Assembly: GCF_028416595.1 (NCBI RefSeq) | Contig: NZ_JAMQKC010000002.1 | Coordinates: 62,001-126,000, forward strand | Direction of reading: 5' to 3' | DNA: 64,000 bases | Origin: Aquibacillus salsiterrae | GTDB taxonomy: Bacteria; Bacillota; Bacilli; Bacillales; Amphibacillaceae | Part shown: positions 9,235 to 17,682 of the stretch, in pieces | Layout: the number at the start of each line of letters is the position of its first letter | Position numbering within the stretch: the first letter of the stretch is position 1 | Notes under the pieces: model-generated | The model's database searches: none | What the model saw: only the letters and a program-made list of their open reading frames with translations | What the model was told of the DNA's origin: nothing | Program-made: the position numbers and the translations under genes

Positions 9235-10860
9235 TTACTCACCCTCACCTTTCAAATCTTCAGAATTTTTCGGCTCTGGTGCTGGTGTCTCCTCCCTGAT
9301 GTAATCATCTTGTGCAATCATTTTAGGTCGGGAAAACAGTGCCCACTGTGGTAAACGGATAAGGCTGTCTTTTTGTCCCTCTTTGTTAAATGGTGCCATT
9401 GGTGATAAGTAAGGAACACCAAATGATCGTAAGCTTGTTAAATGAATCACCATCATGATCAAGCCAATAATAATGCCAAACATTCCGAATGATGCCGCAA
9501 GAAGCATGAAGAAAAACCGCAGTAAACGAACTGCAATTGCTAGGTTATATTCTGGTATGACAAAGCTACTAATCGCCGTAATCGATACGACAATTACCAT
9601 AACGTTTGAGACAATACCGGCGTCAACCGCGGCTTGTCCTAACACGAGTGCACCAACGATGGAGATTGCTGAACCAATTGCTCGTGGCATCCGTACCCCT
9701 GCCTCACGGAGAATTTCAAAAACAATTTCCATTAATAGTGCTTCAATAAAAGCCGGGAACGGGACCCCTTCTCGTTGGGCTGCTAAACTTACTAATAAGG
9801 TGGTTGGAAGCATATCTTGATGAAACGTTGTAACAGCAATGTAGGAAGAAGGGATAAGTAATGCAAGCATAAACGCTACAAATCGTAATAATCGCAAGAA
9901 AGATGCCATATCTGCTCGTTGATAGTAATCCTCACTCGATTGTAAAAATTGGACAAATAGTGCAGGTGCAACTAAGGCGAACGGCGTCCCATCAATGATA
10001 ATGACCACTCGACCTTCTAATAAATTAGAAGCGGCAGAATCTGGTCTTTCTGTGTTATAAATGGTTGGAAACGGTGTAAATGTTTCGTCTTGAATCAGTT
10101 CCTCGAGCGAACCACCTTCAAAAATCCCGTCAACTTGGACTCGTTTTAAGCGAGTTTTTACCTCGTCTAATATTTTTTGATTAACAATCCCGTTCATATA
10201 AAGGATCGCTATATCTGTTTTTGTCTTTTGTCCAATTTGGATTTGTTCAATCCAGAGGTCTTCGCTTTTAATTTTCCGCCGAACTAATGCTGTATTAGTC
10301 CTTAGCGACTCGACAAATCCCTCTTTTGGTCCTCTTACGACTGTTTGAGTGGATGGTTCTTCTATGCTACGGCTCGCCCAACCTTTCGTATCAATGGAAA
10401 AGCCGACACTCTCCCCGTTAATTAACAGAATCGTATTACCTGATAACAAATCATGCTTACTATTATCTAAATCGGTTACCTTTGTAATTTCACCACCTGG
10501 TAGCGTATGGTTCTCGAATAATTCTGAGAGCTTGGATTTGTTTTCGTTCTGTAAATAGGCTTCCCGTATGTCAACAAGTAACGTTTTTATAATCACGTTT
10601 TGGACCGTTTTTGTATCAACGAGACCATTCGTATAACAAATAGCAATTTGGTCGTTACCGCTTGAACCTATATTCATTTTTCGTATAACAATATCTGCAC
10701 TATTACCTAAGTCCTGCTTAATCGTTTGTATGTTTTGGTCTATGTTGGTGGATAGAGGAATAGGTGTTTTGTTTTTTTTATCGGTATTGTTTTGCTGTTG
10801 TTCCTTTTGTTGCTGTTTTTTTTGCACTTTCACTCTTCTTAATTGAATACCTTTTTTCAC
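9235..10860 (-). CDS. Spore germination protein A, GerAA/GerKA family
   Basis: A 541-aa protein with a very basic, glutamine-rich N-terminus (residues 1-35), a soluble N-terminal domain and four to five membrane helices from about residue 320, as in GerAA. The region GRVVIIIDGTPFALVAPALF and the PEYNLAIAVRLLRF block are family hallmarks. It is the first gene of the receptor operon; the first codon is GTG, with an AGGGG site rather far upstream. A sigma-G-like -10 (CATACTG on the minus strand, 10903-10909) lies upstream, but the assignment is weak. Confidence 0.92.
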   Translation of the reverse strand: MKKGIQLRRVKVQKKQQQKEQQQNNTDKKNKTPIPLSTNIDQNIQTIKQDLGNSADIVIRKMNIGSSGNDQIAICYTNGLVDTKTVQNVIIKTLLVDIREAYLQNENKSKLSELFENHTLPGGEITKVTDLDNSKHDLLSGNTILLINGESVGFSIDTKGWASRSIEEPSTQTVVRGPKEGFVESLRTNTALVRRKIKSEDLWIEQIQIGQKTKTDIAILYMNGIVNQKILDEVKTRLKRVQVDGIFEGGSLEELIQDETFTPFPTIYNTERPDSAASNLLEGRVVIIIDGTPFALVAPALFVQFLQSSEDYYQRADMASFLRLLRFVAFMLALLIPSSYIAVTTFHQDMLPTTLLVSLAAQREGVPFPAFIEALLMEIVFEILREAGVRMPRAIGSAISIVGALVLGQAAVDAGIVSNVMVIVVSITAISSFVIPEYNLAIAVRLLRFFFMLLAASFGMFGIIIGLIMMVIHLTSLRSFGVPYLSPMAPFNKEGQKDSLIRLPQWALFSRPKMIAQDDYIREETPAPEPKNSEDLKGEGE

Positions 10861-11110
10861 TCCAAACCAACCCCTATAGACACATTACCGCTATTTTTTA
10901 TCCAGTATGGACTAGAAAATAAATAATAAACGTTAGATTAAGAAAGGTTTTAAGTTAATAAAACAATCAAGTCCAAATGCGGTGCTTGAAACAAGGTTAT
11001 TGCTTCTATTCAACTAATCTATCGACTCGGCAACAGGCAGGAAATTGGCCTGGAATGGAGAATATGTACAGTACAGTGCAGAATGATACAAGAGGGAAGT
11101 GGAGATAACG

Positions 11111-12568
11111 ATGGATATGTTGAAAGTGATTGGCAATAAAATTACGCACCAAGATGGAAGCGCTGTCCAATTGCGAGGAACGTGTGTTGGTGGTTGGATG
11201 AATATGGAGGACTTTATTAATGGCTTTACTGGGTCAGAGCACGGGCTACGGGATACGGTTGCAGAGGTAATCGGTAAGAGTAAGGCGCACTTTTTGTTTG
11301 AGCGGATGCAGCATTATTTTTTCGGGGAAGATGATATTGAATTTATCAAAAGTTGGGGAGGTAATACGATTCGCCTGCCGCTTAACTATCGTCACTTTGA
11401 AGATGACGAGGCGCCATTTGTTTATAAAGAGGAAGGGTTCCGTAAACTGGATGAAATTGTTGCACTTTGTGAAAAGCATCGAATCTACATCATATTAGAT
11501 ATGCATGCTGCCCAAGGCTTTCAAAATACACATTGGCACTCAGACAACGATATCAGGCATAGCTTTTTTTGGCATGATAAAACGTACCAAGACCGTTTTA
11601 TCGCGCTATGGGAGGAATTTGCGCGACGTTACAGAGGAAAAGCCGTTATTGCTGGGTATAATCTAATGAATGAACCGTGTGTCAATACACCACACGGCGA
11701 TTATCCGCATACGTTTTTCGGTAAGTATAAGCCGGATTGGGAGCGGATGAATCGCATTTACCGTCGTTCGGTCGATGCAATTCGTAACATAGACCCTGAG
11801 CACATCATTTTTCTTGAAGGGGATATGTACTCGAAAGTATTTGACGGATTGGAGGCACCTTTTGCCGAGAATCTAGTGTACAGTAGTCACAATTATACAG
11901 CAGCAGGCTTTGGACCTGGCGAGTACCCAGGTATTTCCGATGCAAAAACAGCACGAATTGATAGTGGGTTGTACTGGGACCGTGACAAGCAGGTGCAAGT
12001 GTTTACTGACCATCAAGGGACCAAATATACAAAGAAGCACCAGGTTCCGCTTTGGGTTGGTGAATTTGGTTCGGTTTATAATGGTCCAGCAGAAGAAGTG
12101 CCGTACCGGTTACGGGCAATGGATGACCAGATCAGTATTTTTGAAGAATATGGTGCGCACTGGACAACCTGGACATACAAGGATGTTGGTGTAATGGGGC
12201 TTGCGACGTTGCATCCGGAATCTGAGTATATCGAACGAATTGCTTCAATTGTGAAGATGAAGCATCAGCTCAACACAGATGATTGGATGATTTGGCTACC
12301 TGGCATGGAAGCGCGGGGCCATGTTGATAGGCTTGCAACCCATTTGGAGGATGTGATTGGTGATGAAGACATCAATCATGCCTTTAATGTTGCGGCGTTG
12401 TCTCAACAAGTGTTAACCGTTTACACTGGCGCACTGATTCAACCAGCCTATGCGAAGCTATTCAAAGGCCTATCAGAGGAAAAGGTTGACGATATCATGT
12501 CATCTTTTGCTTTGAAAAACTGTAACATTAATCAAGGGCTTGTTGACGTCTTGAAAAAATATACCTAA
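11111..12568 (+). CDS. Glycoside hydrolase family 5 enzyme (intracellular beta-glucanase/glucosidase-like)
   Basis: A 485-aa GH5 protein without a signal peptide. It begins with the GH5-typical opening ([20 protein letters not shown]), has [10 protein letters not shown], the acid/base glutamate in YNLMNEP (E188) and the nucleophile in LWVGEFG (E318). A helical C-terminal extension follows the barrel from about residue 400. Lack of secretion suggests it acts on imported oligosaccharides. I chose the ATG at 11111 (after AAGTGGAG) over the upstream GTG at 11099. Exact specificity (beta-1,3-, beta-1,4-glucoside or mannoside) cannot be assigned. Confidence 0.85.
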   Translation: MDMLKVIGNKITHQDGSAVQLRGTCVGGWMNMEDFINGFTGSEHGLRDTVAEVIGKSKAHFLFERMQHYFFGEDDIEFIKSWGGNTIRLPLNYRHFEDDEAPFVYKEEGFRKLDEIVALCEKHRIYIILDMHAAQGFQNTHWHSDNDIRHSFFWHDKTYQDRFIALWEEFARRYRGKAVIAGYNLMNEPCVNTPHGDYPHTFFGKYKPDWERMNRIYRRSVDAIRNIDPEHIIFLEGDMYSKVFDGLEAPFAENLVYSSHNYTAAGFGPGEYPGISDAKTARIDSGLYWDRDKQVQVFTDHQGTKYTKKHQVPLWVGEFGSVYNGPAEEVPYRLRAMDDQISIFEEYGAHWTTWTYKDVGVMGLATLHPESEYIERIASIVKMKHQLNTDDWMIWLPGMEARGHVDRLATHLEDVIGDEDINHAFNVAALSQQVLTVYTGALIQPAYAKLFKGLSEEKVDDIMSSFALKNCNINQGLVDVLKKYT

Positions 12569-12712
12569 TCGATGAGGCGTGGAGATATGAGTAGGATGCC
12601 CTCTTTAGGCCTGCCTTTGCTGCGAGAGCTTTTCTCTATAGCCCATGGCAATAAACCTAGTATGCTATGTTCTAGCAAATGCCTAGTTTTTGTCTGGGGT
12701 AGCCGCTTTCGA

Positions 12713-12741
12713 TTTACCTTTGTGGTCAAATATGATACAAT
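12713..12741 (+). promoter_or_regulatory. Promoter of the riboswitch-terC transcript
   Basis: -35 TTTACC (12713-12718), 17-bp spacer, -10 TACAAT (12736-12741), directly upstream of the riboswitch. The preceding stretch 12569-12712 holds no gene I can support. Confidence 0.6.
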
Positions 12742-12754
12742 GATAATAGCGTAA

Positions 12755-12878
12755 TAGGGGAGTAGCTTTAGCAGTAAATGTCGTCATTTCAGAGCAGATG
12801 CTCTCGGCATTACTGGCGGCGACTTAATCGTTGTTAGCAAGACCTTTGCCAATTGGGGGCAAAGGTCTTTATTTTTTT
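12755..12878 (+). ncRNA. yybP-ykoY manganese riboswitch with expression-platform terminator
   Basis: The conserved yybP-ykoY elements are present in order: GGGGAGTAGC (12757-12766), the TCGTCA segment, the GGCGGCGACTT region and AGCAAGACCTTTGCC. The last ten bases, GACCTTTGCC (12841-12850), pair with GGCAAAGGTC (12858-12867) followed by a T-rich run to make the terminator. This class binds Mn2+ and turns on efflux genes; the gene downstream is a TerC-family exporter, exactly as for B. subtilis ykoY. Ligand assignment is from family knowledge. Confidence 0.92.
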
Positions 12879-12942
12879 CTAAAAAATACCAGTTCCCTGT
12901 GGTGCGCTACATATCTGGAAGTATTCCTGAGGGGTGAATAAA

Positions 12943-13758
12943 ATGGATTCAATATGGTTGGAGTATGGATGGACCTTATTAGTTCTGATTGGACTAGAAG
13001 GTTTGTTGTCAGCAGACAATGCTTTGGTATTAGCAGTTATTGCAAAACATTTACCAGATGACGAGAAAAAGCGAGCAATAAGCTATGGAATAATTGGTGC
13101 TTTTGCTTTCCGATTTGCGGCAATTTTTGCTATTTCTTTTCTAGCTAACGTGTGGCAGGTGCAGGCAATTGGTGCAATTTATCTTATTTATTTAGGGTTA
13201 AAGCATGTATTTGGTCATTATTTTAGTAAAAAGAAAGCAGGAGAAGCTAAAGCAGATAATGGTGTACCGACAGGGAAGGGCTTTTGGCCAACTGTAGCTA
13301 AGATTGGATTGGCCGATCTTGCGTTTGCCATTGACTCGATTCTAGCAGCGGTTGCGCTTGCTTTGGCCTTACCAGATTCACCACTTCCTGCGTTTGGTGG
13401 TATGGACGGTGCTAAGTTTACGATTGTTGTGCTCGCTGGATTAGCGGGGTTAATTTTAATCAAATATGCTGCGACATGGTTTGTGCAACTACTGGACGTA
13501 CGTCCGGGCTTGGAGACGACAGCCTACTTAATAGTTGCCTGGGTCGGGGTAAAACTCGGAATTATTACTCTGTCACACGAACGTGTTAATGTATTACCGA
13601 ATGAATTTCCAGAAAGCTTAGCTTGGACGCTTGTGTTCTGGGGTGTCCTGCTTGGCACTGCGATTGGTGGCTGGTTCTTATCAGGAAAACCGGTACGTGA
13701 ATCGAACCAAAGCAAGCATGAAGAAACAGAAACAAAACGACAAAAAGCTGCAAACTAG
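12943..13758 (+). CDS. TerC-family integral membrane protein (YkoY/MeeY-like manganese exporter)
   Basis: A 271-aa protein with seven to eight membrane helices and the two acidic TerC signatures, GLLSADNALVLAVI near residue 20 and GLADLAFAIDSILAAVAL in the middle, whose aspartates are thought to bind metal. TerC proteins of Bacillus (MeeY, MeeF) export Mn2+ and help metallate secreted enzymes. The upstream manganese riboswitch fits this role. I chose the ATG at 12943, which sits 6 bases after GAGGGGTGA, over the GTG at 12934. A hairpin terminator follows. Confidence 0.9.
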   Translation: MDSIWLEYGWTLLVLIGLEGLLSADNALVLAVIAKHLPDDEKKRAISYGIIGAFAFRFAAIFAISFLANVWQVQAIGAIYLIYLGLKHVFGHYFSKKKAGEAKADNGVPTGKGFWPTVAKIGLADLAFAIDSILAAVALALALPDSPLPAFGGMDGAKFTIVVLAGLAGLILIKYAATWFVQLLDVRPGLETTAYLIVAWVGVKLGIITLSHERVNVLPNEFPESLAWTLVFWGVLLGTAIGGWFLSGKPVRESNQSKHEETETKRQKAAN

Positions 13759-13768
13759 CTTGATCATC

Positions 13769-13812
13769 ACAGGCGCCTTGCTCTACTACTAGAGTCAGGG
13801 GCCTGTTTTTTG
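13769..13812 (+). terminator. Terminator of the TerC gene
   Basis: ACAGGCGCC pairs with GGGGCCTGT (13769-13777 and 13798-13806, one bulge) followed by a T run. Confidence 0.7.
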
Positions 13813-13820
13813 TTTAAGTG

Positions 13821-14319
13821 AATAAAAACAGTCGATAAAGTGGGTAATCATCGACAGAAAGAAGTCCAAATTAATAAAAACTGTCGATGAAGCCCCTAAT
13901 TATCGACAGAAAGAAGTTCAAATTAATAAAAACTGTCGATAAAGCCCCCAATCATCGACAGAAAGAAGTTCAAATTAATAAAAACCGTCGATGAAGCCCC
14001 CAATCATCGACAGAATTAAGTCCAAACTAATAAAAACTGTCGATGAAGCCCCCAATCATCGACAGAATTAAGTCCAAACTAATAAAAACTGTCGATGAAG
14101 CCCCCAATCATCAACAAAATGAAGTTCAAATTAATAAAAACTGTCGATGGAGCCCCCGATTATCGACAAAATGAAGTCCAGATTAATAAAAACTGTCAAT
14201 GAATCCCCCGATTATCGACAGAAAGAAGTTTAAATCAGTAAAAACTGTCGATAAAGGCCCCAATCATCGACAGAAAGAAGTTCAAATCAGTAAAAACTGT
14301 CGATAAAGCCCCGATCACC
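13821..14319 (+). repeat. 52-bp tandem hairpin array 1 (about 10 units)
   Basis: About ten head-to-tail units with a 52-bp period. Each unit holds an inverted repeat, CTGTCGATGA ... TCATCGACAG, around a 9-nt C-rich loop (agcccccaa), followed by a linker of the type gaattaagtccaaactaata. Units diverge slightly, and some arm changes break the stem (near 14111 and 14190). No open reading frame or unique spacers are present. It lies after the terC terminator and before the IclR promoter. A related array with the same period lies at 27676-28435. Confidence 0.85.
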
Positions 14320-14393
14320 GCTAAATTATTTTCCTTTGCCGTGAACAACGATTTAGGGCAAATCTACAGGCGAAGTTCCGGTGCTTTGGCTCC

Positions 14394-14422
14394 TTGACAT
14401 CCGTTTGAAAACGTATTAATGT
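14394..14422 (+). promoter_or_regulatory. Promoter of the IclR-family regulator gene
   Basis: -35 TTGACA (14394-14399), 17-bp spacer, -10 TAATGT (14417-14422). Confidence 0.7.
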
Positions 14423-14436
14423 AAAGTTAACAAACT

Positions 14437-14461
14437 GGAACAGTGTTCCGTAATAAGGAAC
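14437..14461 (+). promoter_or_regulatory. Nested palindromes, likely IclR autoregulatory operator
   Basis: Two overlapping palindromes follow the -10: GGAACAGTGTTCC (14437-14449, perfect) and GTTCC-N7-GGAAC (14445-14461). They share the half-site GTTCC and lie just downstream of the expected transcription start, the position of a repressor operator. Assignment to the adjacent regulator is inference. Confidence 0.5.
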
Positions 14462-14478
14462 GAATGGGAGGCAGAGAG

Positions 14479-15234
14479 ATGGGGGAATCGGTTCAGTCAG
14501 TCAATCGGGCCCTTACTATCCTAGAAATTTTGCGAAAGCAGCCAAATGGACTTGGGGTCACGGAAATTTCAAACCAGTTAGGGATTGCCAAGAGCACCTC
14601 ACACCGGTTGTTAAGCTCCCTGATGCAACATGGTTTTGTACAAAAAGACACCAGTTCTGGAAATTACCGCTTAGGCTTAGCACTGCTTCATCTAGGTAGT
14701 GAAGTATCAAAATCCTTTGATGTACGACGAGTTGCCTTGCCTTTTCTGAATCAGCTAGTTACGGAGACAGGTGAGACGGCTCACTTAGCCATTTATGACC
14801 AGGGGGAAATCGTCTATATCGATAAACTAGAAAGCCCTGCATCCCTTCGAATGTATTCGCAAATTGGCGGGAGAGCACCTGCTCATTGTACAGGGTTAGG
14901 AAAGGCAATCCTGTCGTTTCAAGTAGAAAAAGAAATAGATTGGTTGATTGAGAACAAAGGGCTAAAGCAATTTACACCTACAACACTAACTTCTAAAGAA
15001 GCATTAATGAAAGCGTTAACCGAAGTGAAAAGAGCCGGGGTTGCGTTCGATGAGGAAGAACATGAGAAAGGTATTCGCTGTGCTGCTGCACCAATTTTTA
15101 ACCATAACAATGAAGTCGTTGCTGGGATTAGCGTTGCAGGACCAACAACAAGAATATCAAAAGCAGAATTAACAAAACTAGCTAATCAAGTAAAAGATGT
15201 AGCACGCCAAATATCCCGGCAAATGGGTAGATAA
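14479..15234 (+). CDS. IclR-family transcriptional regulator of a sugar-acid pathway
   Basis: A 251-aa regulator with an N-terminal winged helix-turn-helix (SVNRALTILEILRKQPNGLGVTEISNQLGIAKSTSHRLL, about residues 6-44) and the C-terminal IclR effector domain (GETAHLAIYDQGEIVYIDKLES, RAPAHCTGLGKAIL, AAPIFNHNNEVVAGISVAGP). KdgR-type members sense 2-keto-3-deoxy sugar acids, which fits the aldolase and galactonate dehydratase genes that follow. The start at 14479 is supported by GGGAGG (14466-14471); an upstream GTG at 14443 lies inside the predicted operator. Confidence 0.88.
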   Translation: MGESVQSVNRALTILEILRKQPNGLGVTEISNQLGIAKSTSHRLLSSLMQHGFVQKDTSSGNYRLGLALLHLGSEVSKSFDVRRVALPFLNQLVTETGETAHLAIYDQGEIVYIDKLESPASLRMYSQIGGRAPAHCTGLGKAILSFQVEKEIDWLIENKGLKQFTPTTLTSKEALMKALTEVKRAGVAFDEEEHEKGIRCAAAPIFNHNNEVVAGISVAGPTTRISKAELTKLANQVKDVARQISRQMGR

Positions 15235-15425
15235 ATAGATAACTAGGATAATCAAGCTGTTGCTAAATACAATCAAGAGACAAAAAAACTGCAATTAAGA
15301 TGCAAACCAACCAGATGTAGTTATCCTGGAGTAAAAGATATTTGGGACAGCTTCAGTGGCATTTGCGATAACGAACCAGGCATAAGAGCTGTCCCCCAAT
15401 CATCATGTAGAAAGGAAGGCGAGAC
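15235..15425 (+). other. Intergenic leader with long-range hairpins ahead of the aldolase gene
   Basis: Two inverted repeats are visible: AGGATAA (15245) with TTATCCT (15321), and GGGACAGCT (15344-15352) with AGCTGTCCC (15387-15395). The second could mask or expose the downstream ribosome site. No gene is seen. Confidence 0.4.
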
Positions 15426-16064
15426 ATGAATAAAGTGTTAGATGCGATTCATCAGCACAAAATCATTTCCATCATTCGGACTGATTCATCAAGGGACCTT
15501 GTAGAGGTTGCTGGCCACTTATATCGAGCAGGAATTCGTGTGCTTGAGGTGACGATGAATACTCCCGGTGCGCTAAAGGGCATCGAACAAATCAAGGAGA
15601 CGTATTCGGATATGTGGATTGGTGCCGGAACAGTCCTCGATTCCGAGACTGCCCGACTAGCAATTTTAGCTGGTGCAACATTTTTGTTAGCGCCAACATT
15701 GAAACAAGAAACAATCGAGATGGGTAACCGCTATAATGTCCCTGTTATTCCTGGAGTTTTCACACCAACCGAAGTGTTAACAGCCTATGAATTAGGTGCT
15801 AATGTCGTCAAGGTTTTCCCGGTCGGCTCCCTAGGTGCAAAGTATATAAAAGAGCTAAAAGGTCCACTGAATCAAGTCGAAATGATCCCGGTCGGCGGGG
15901 TAACAACAGAAACAGCACTTGATTTCCTGCAAGCAGGCAGCTTCGCACTCGGTGTTGGCTCAGCAATTGTGAGTAACAAGCTTGTGGAGGAGAAAAAATT
16001 CACAGAAATAGGTAAACGCGCTAAACAACTAATTGACATTGTGAAGACATTTCCGAGTCGGTAA
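15426..16064 (+). CDS. 2-dehydro-3-deoxy-6-phosphogluconate/phosphogalactonate aldolase
   Basis: A 212-aa class I aldolase of the KDPG/KHG family, a trimeric TIM barrel that cleaves KDPG or KDPGal to pyruvate and glyceraldehyde 3-phosphate. Visible blocks are the catalytic glutamate in VLEVTMNTPGA, the GAGTVLD loop and the Schiff-base lysine in ELGANVVKVFPVGSLG. The next gene is a galactonate dehydratase, so the 6-phosphogalactonate substrate is preferred, though KDPG is possible. Ribosome site GAAAGGAAGG precedes the ATG. Confidence 0.88.
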   Translation: MNKVLDAIHQHKIISIIRTDSSRDLVEVAGHLYRAGIRVLEVTMNTPGALKGIEQIKETYSDMWIGAGTVLDSETARLAILAGATFLLAPTLKQETIEMGNRYNVPVIPGVFTPTEVLTAYELGANVVKVFPVGSLGAKYIKELKGPLNQVEMIPVGGVTTETALDFLQAGSFALGVGSAIVSNKLVEEKKFTEIGKRAKQLIDIVKTFPSR

Positions 16065-16152
16065 AAGTAGGTAGGTAAGCAAAGCTTTCACGGCCGGCCG
16101 ATTGTTACTAAAAAAAATCTATAAATCAAGTAAACAGGAAAGGGTGGGGAAG

Positions 16153-17301
16153 ATGAAGATTACGGGTTTTGAGCTTTACAAAGTTACACCTAGGTGGCTT
16201 TTTCTGAAAATTGAAACAGACGAAGGTATTGCTGGCTGGGGTGAACCAGTCATTGAAGGACGAGCGCATACTGTAAAGGCGGCAGTAGAGGAGCTGATGG
16301 AATATCTGATTGGGAAAGACCCGCTCCGAATCGAGGATCACTGGAACATGATGTACCGTTCTGGGTTTTACCGTGGCGGTCCAATTCTAATGAGCGCTAT
16401 TGCTGGGATTGATCAGGCGCTTTGGGATATCAAAGGGAAATATTACAATGCTCCAGTCTATCAATTACTCGGTGGTGCATGCCGCGATTCGATTCGAGTC
16501 TACTCATGGATTGGCGGAGACCGTCCGTCAGATGTCGGTGAGGCTGCTAAAAAAGTAGTCGACGTTGGCTTTACTGCAGTAAAAATGAATGGAACAGAAG
16601 AATTACAATACATTGACTCTTACCAAAAAATTGATGAAACAGTCGAGCGGATTGCTGCCGTGCGTGACGCTGTCGGTAATGACGTAGGAATTGGTATTGA
16701 TTTTCATGGTAGGGTTCATAAACCGATGGCAAAGGTGCTTGCCAAAGAGCTTGAACCATATCGACCAATGTTTATTGAGGAACCCGTTTTACCAGAAAAT
16801 AACGAAGCGTTACGCGAAATCGCTAATCACACCCACATTCCGATTGCTACTGGTGAAAGAATGTTTTCAAGATGGGATTTCAAGACGCTACTCTCGGATG
16901 GATACGTGGATATCATTCAACCCGACCTATCCCATGCTGGTGGAATTACTGAAGTGAAAAAAATTGCATCGATGGCTGAGGCGTATGATGTAGCATTAGC
17001 GCCACACTGTCCACTAGGCCCGATTGCATTAGCAGCATGCCTGCAAGTCGATGCCACATCACATAACGCCTTTATTCAAGAACAAAGCCTCGGCATTCAC
17101 TATAATCAAGAAAATGACATTCTTGATTACGTCAAAGATCGCAGTGTGTTTGATTACAAGGATGGCTATGTAAAAATCCCGCAAGGCCCTGGTCTTGGCA
17201 TCGAAATAGACGAGGAGTATGTAAAAGAAAAAGCGAAAGAAGGCCATAACTGGAAAAATCCAATCTGGCGGCATAAAGATGGAAGCATTGCTGAGTGGTG
17301 A
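16153..17301 (+). CDS. dgoD: D-galactonate dehydratase
   Basis: A 382-aa enolase-superfamily protein (mandelate racemase subgroup), the same length as E. coli DgoD, which dehydrates D-galactonate to 2-keto-3-deoxygalactonate. Blocks in order: [20 protein letters not shown], the AVKMNG region, metal ligands in GIDFHGR, FIEEPV and [19 protein letters not shown], and the catalytic histidine in [10 protein letters not shown]. The ATG at 16153 follows AGGGTGGGGA; the longer open frame from 16102 has no support. It is next to the aldolase and IclR genes, but no ketodeoxygalactonate kinase is in the window. Confidence 0.92.
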   Translation: MKITGFELYKVTPRWLFLKIETDEGIAGWGEPVIEGRAHTVKAAVEELMEYLIGKDPLRIEDHWNMMYRSGFYRGGPILMSAIAGIDQALWDIKGKYYNAPVYQLLGGACRDSIRVYSWIGGDRPSDVGEAAKKVVDVGFTAVKMNGTEELQYIDSYQKIDETVERIAAVRDAVGNDVGIGIDFHGRVHKPMAKVLAKELEPYRPMFIEEPVLPENNEALREIANHTHIPIATGERMFSRWDFKTLLSDGYVDIIQPDLSHAGGITEVKKIASMAEAYDVALAPHCPLGPIALAACLQVDATSHNAFIQEQSLGIHYNQENDILDYVKDRSVFDYKDGYVKIPQGPGLGIEIDEEYVKEKAKEGHNWKNPIWRHKDGSIAEW

Positions 17302-17578
17302 TATTGTCTTAGAATTTACATTGCTACTTAACATGGCAATAACAGTAAAGTGCGCCAATGAAGTCTAAGACGTCATGTATACAGGGTTAGCAAGATACCC
17401 GCGCCTTTGTCGTTAAGAAATCAGTTGAACCTATCTTAAACATCCTCTCCCTTTTTTGATGTGAAACAAGTATAATAAAGAAACCAAATAGCGATACTAG
17501 AATACTATAAATATTCAGTGAAAATTTTATTACCTTATGTCTATCATAAAATGAAGATTTTTACCAATAGTTGAATAA
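17302..17578 (+). other. Intergenic region upstream of ganR
   Basis: AT-rich, with no open frame, RNA gene or repeat that I can support apart from the promoter/operator at its end. Confidence 0.4.
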
Positions 17579-17608
17579 TTGACAAATGATTAAAAATAAG
17601 TAAAAATA

Positions 17609-17628
17609 TTAGTAAAATATTTTACTAA
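17609..17628 (+). promoter_or_regulatory. LacI-family (GanR) operator upstream of its own gene
   Basis: A perfect 20-bp palindrome, TTAGTAAAATATTTTACTAA, follows a -35 TTGACA (17579-17584) and sits 55 bp before the regulator start. Related AGTAAA-N-TTTACT palindromes precede ganS, so this is probably the autoregulatory GanR site. Confidence 0.75.
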
Positions 17629-17682
17629 TTGCATGTGTGTGAATTACTGTTTATTGCAAGGAGTTCCTCTAGGGGGGATAAG

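Noticed and set aside
9455-9820. 121-codon plus-strand open frame inside the GerA-type gene
   Set aside because: Antisense shadow of a well-conserved gene.
12572-12754. 60-codon open frame between the GH5 and TerC genes
   Set aside because: No ribosome site, no family resemblance, and it runs into the riboswitch promoter.
13821-14319. Possible CRISPR array in the 52-bp repeats
   Set aside because: Units are nearly identical across their whole length; there are no unique spacers.
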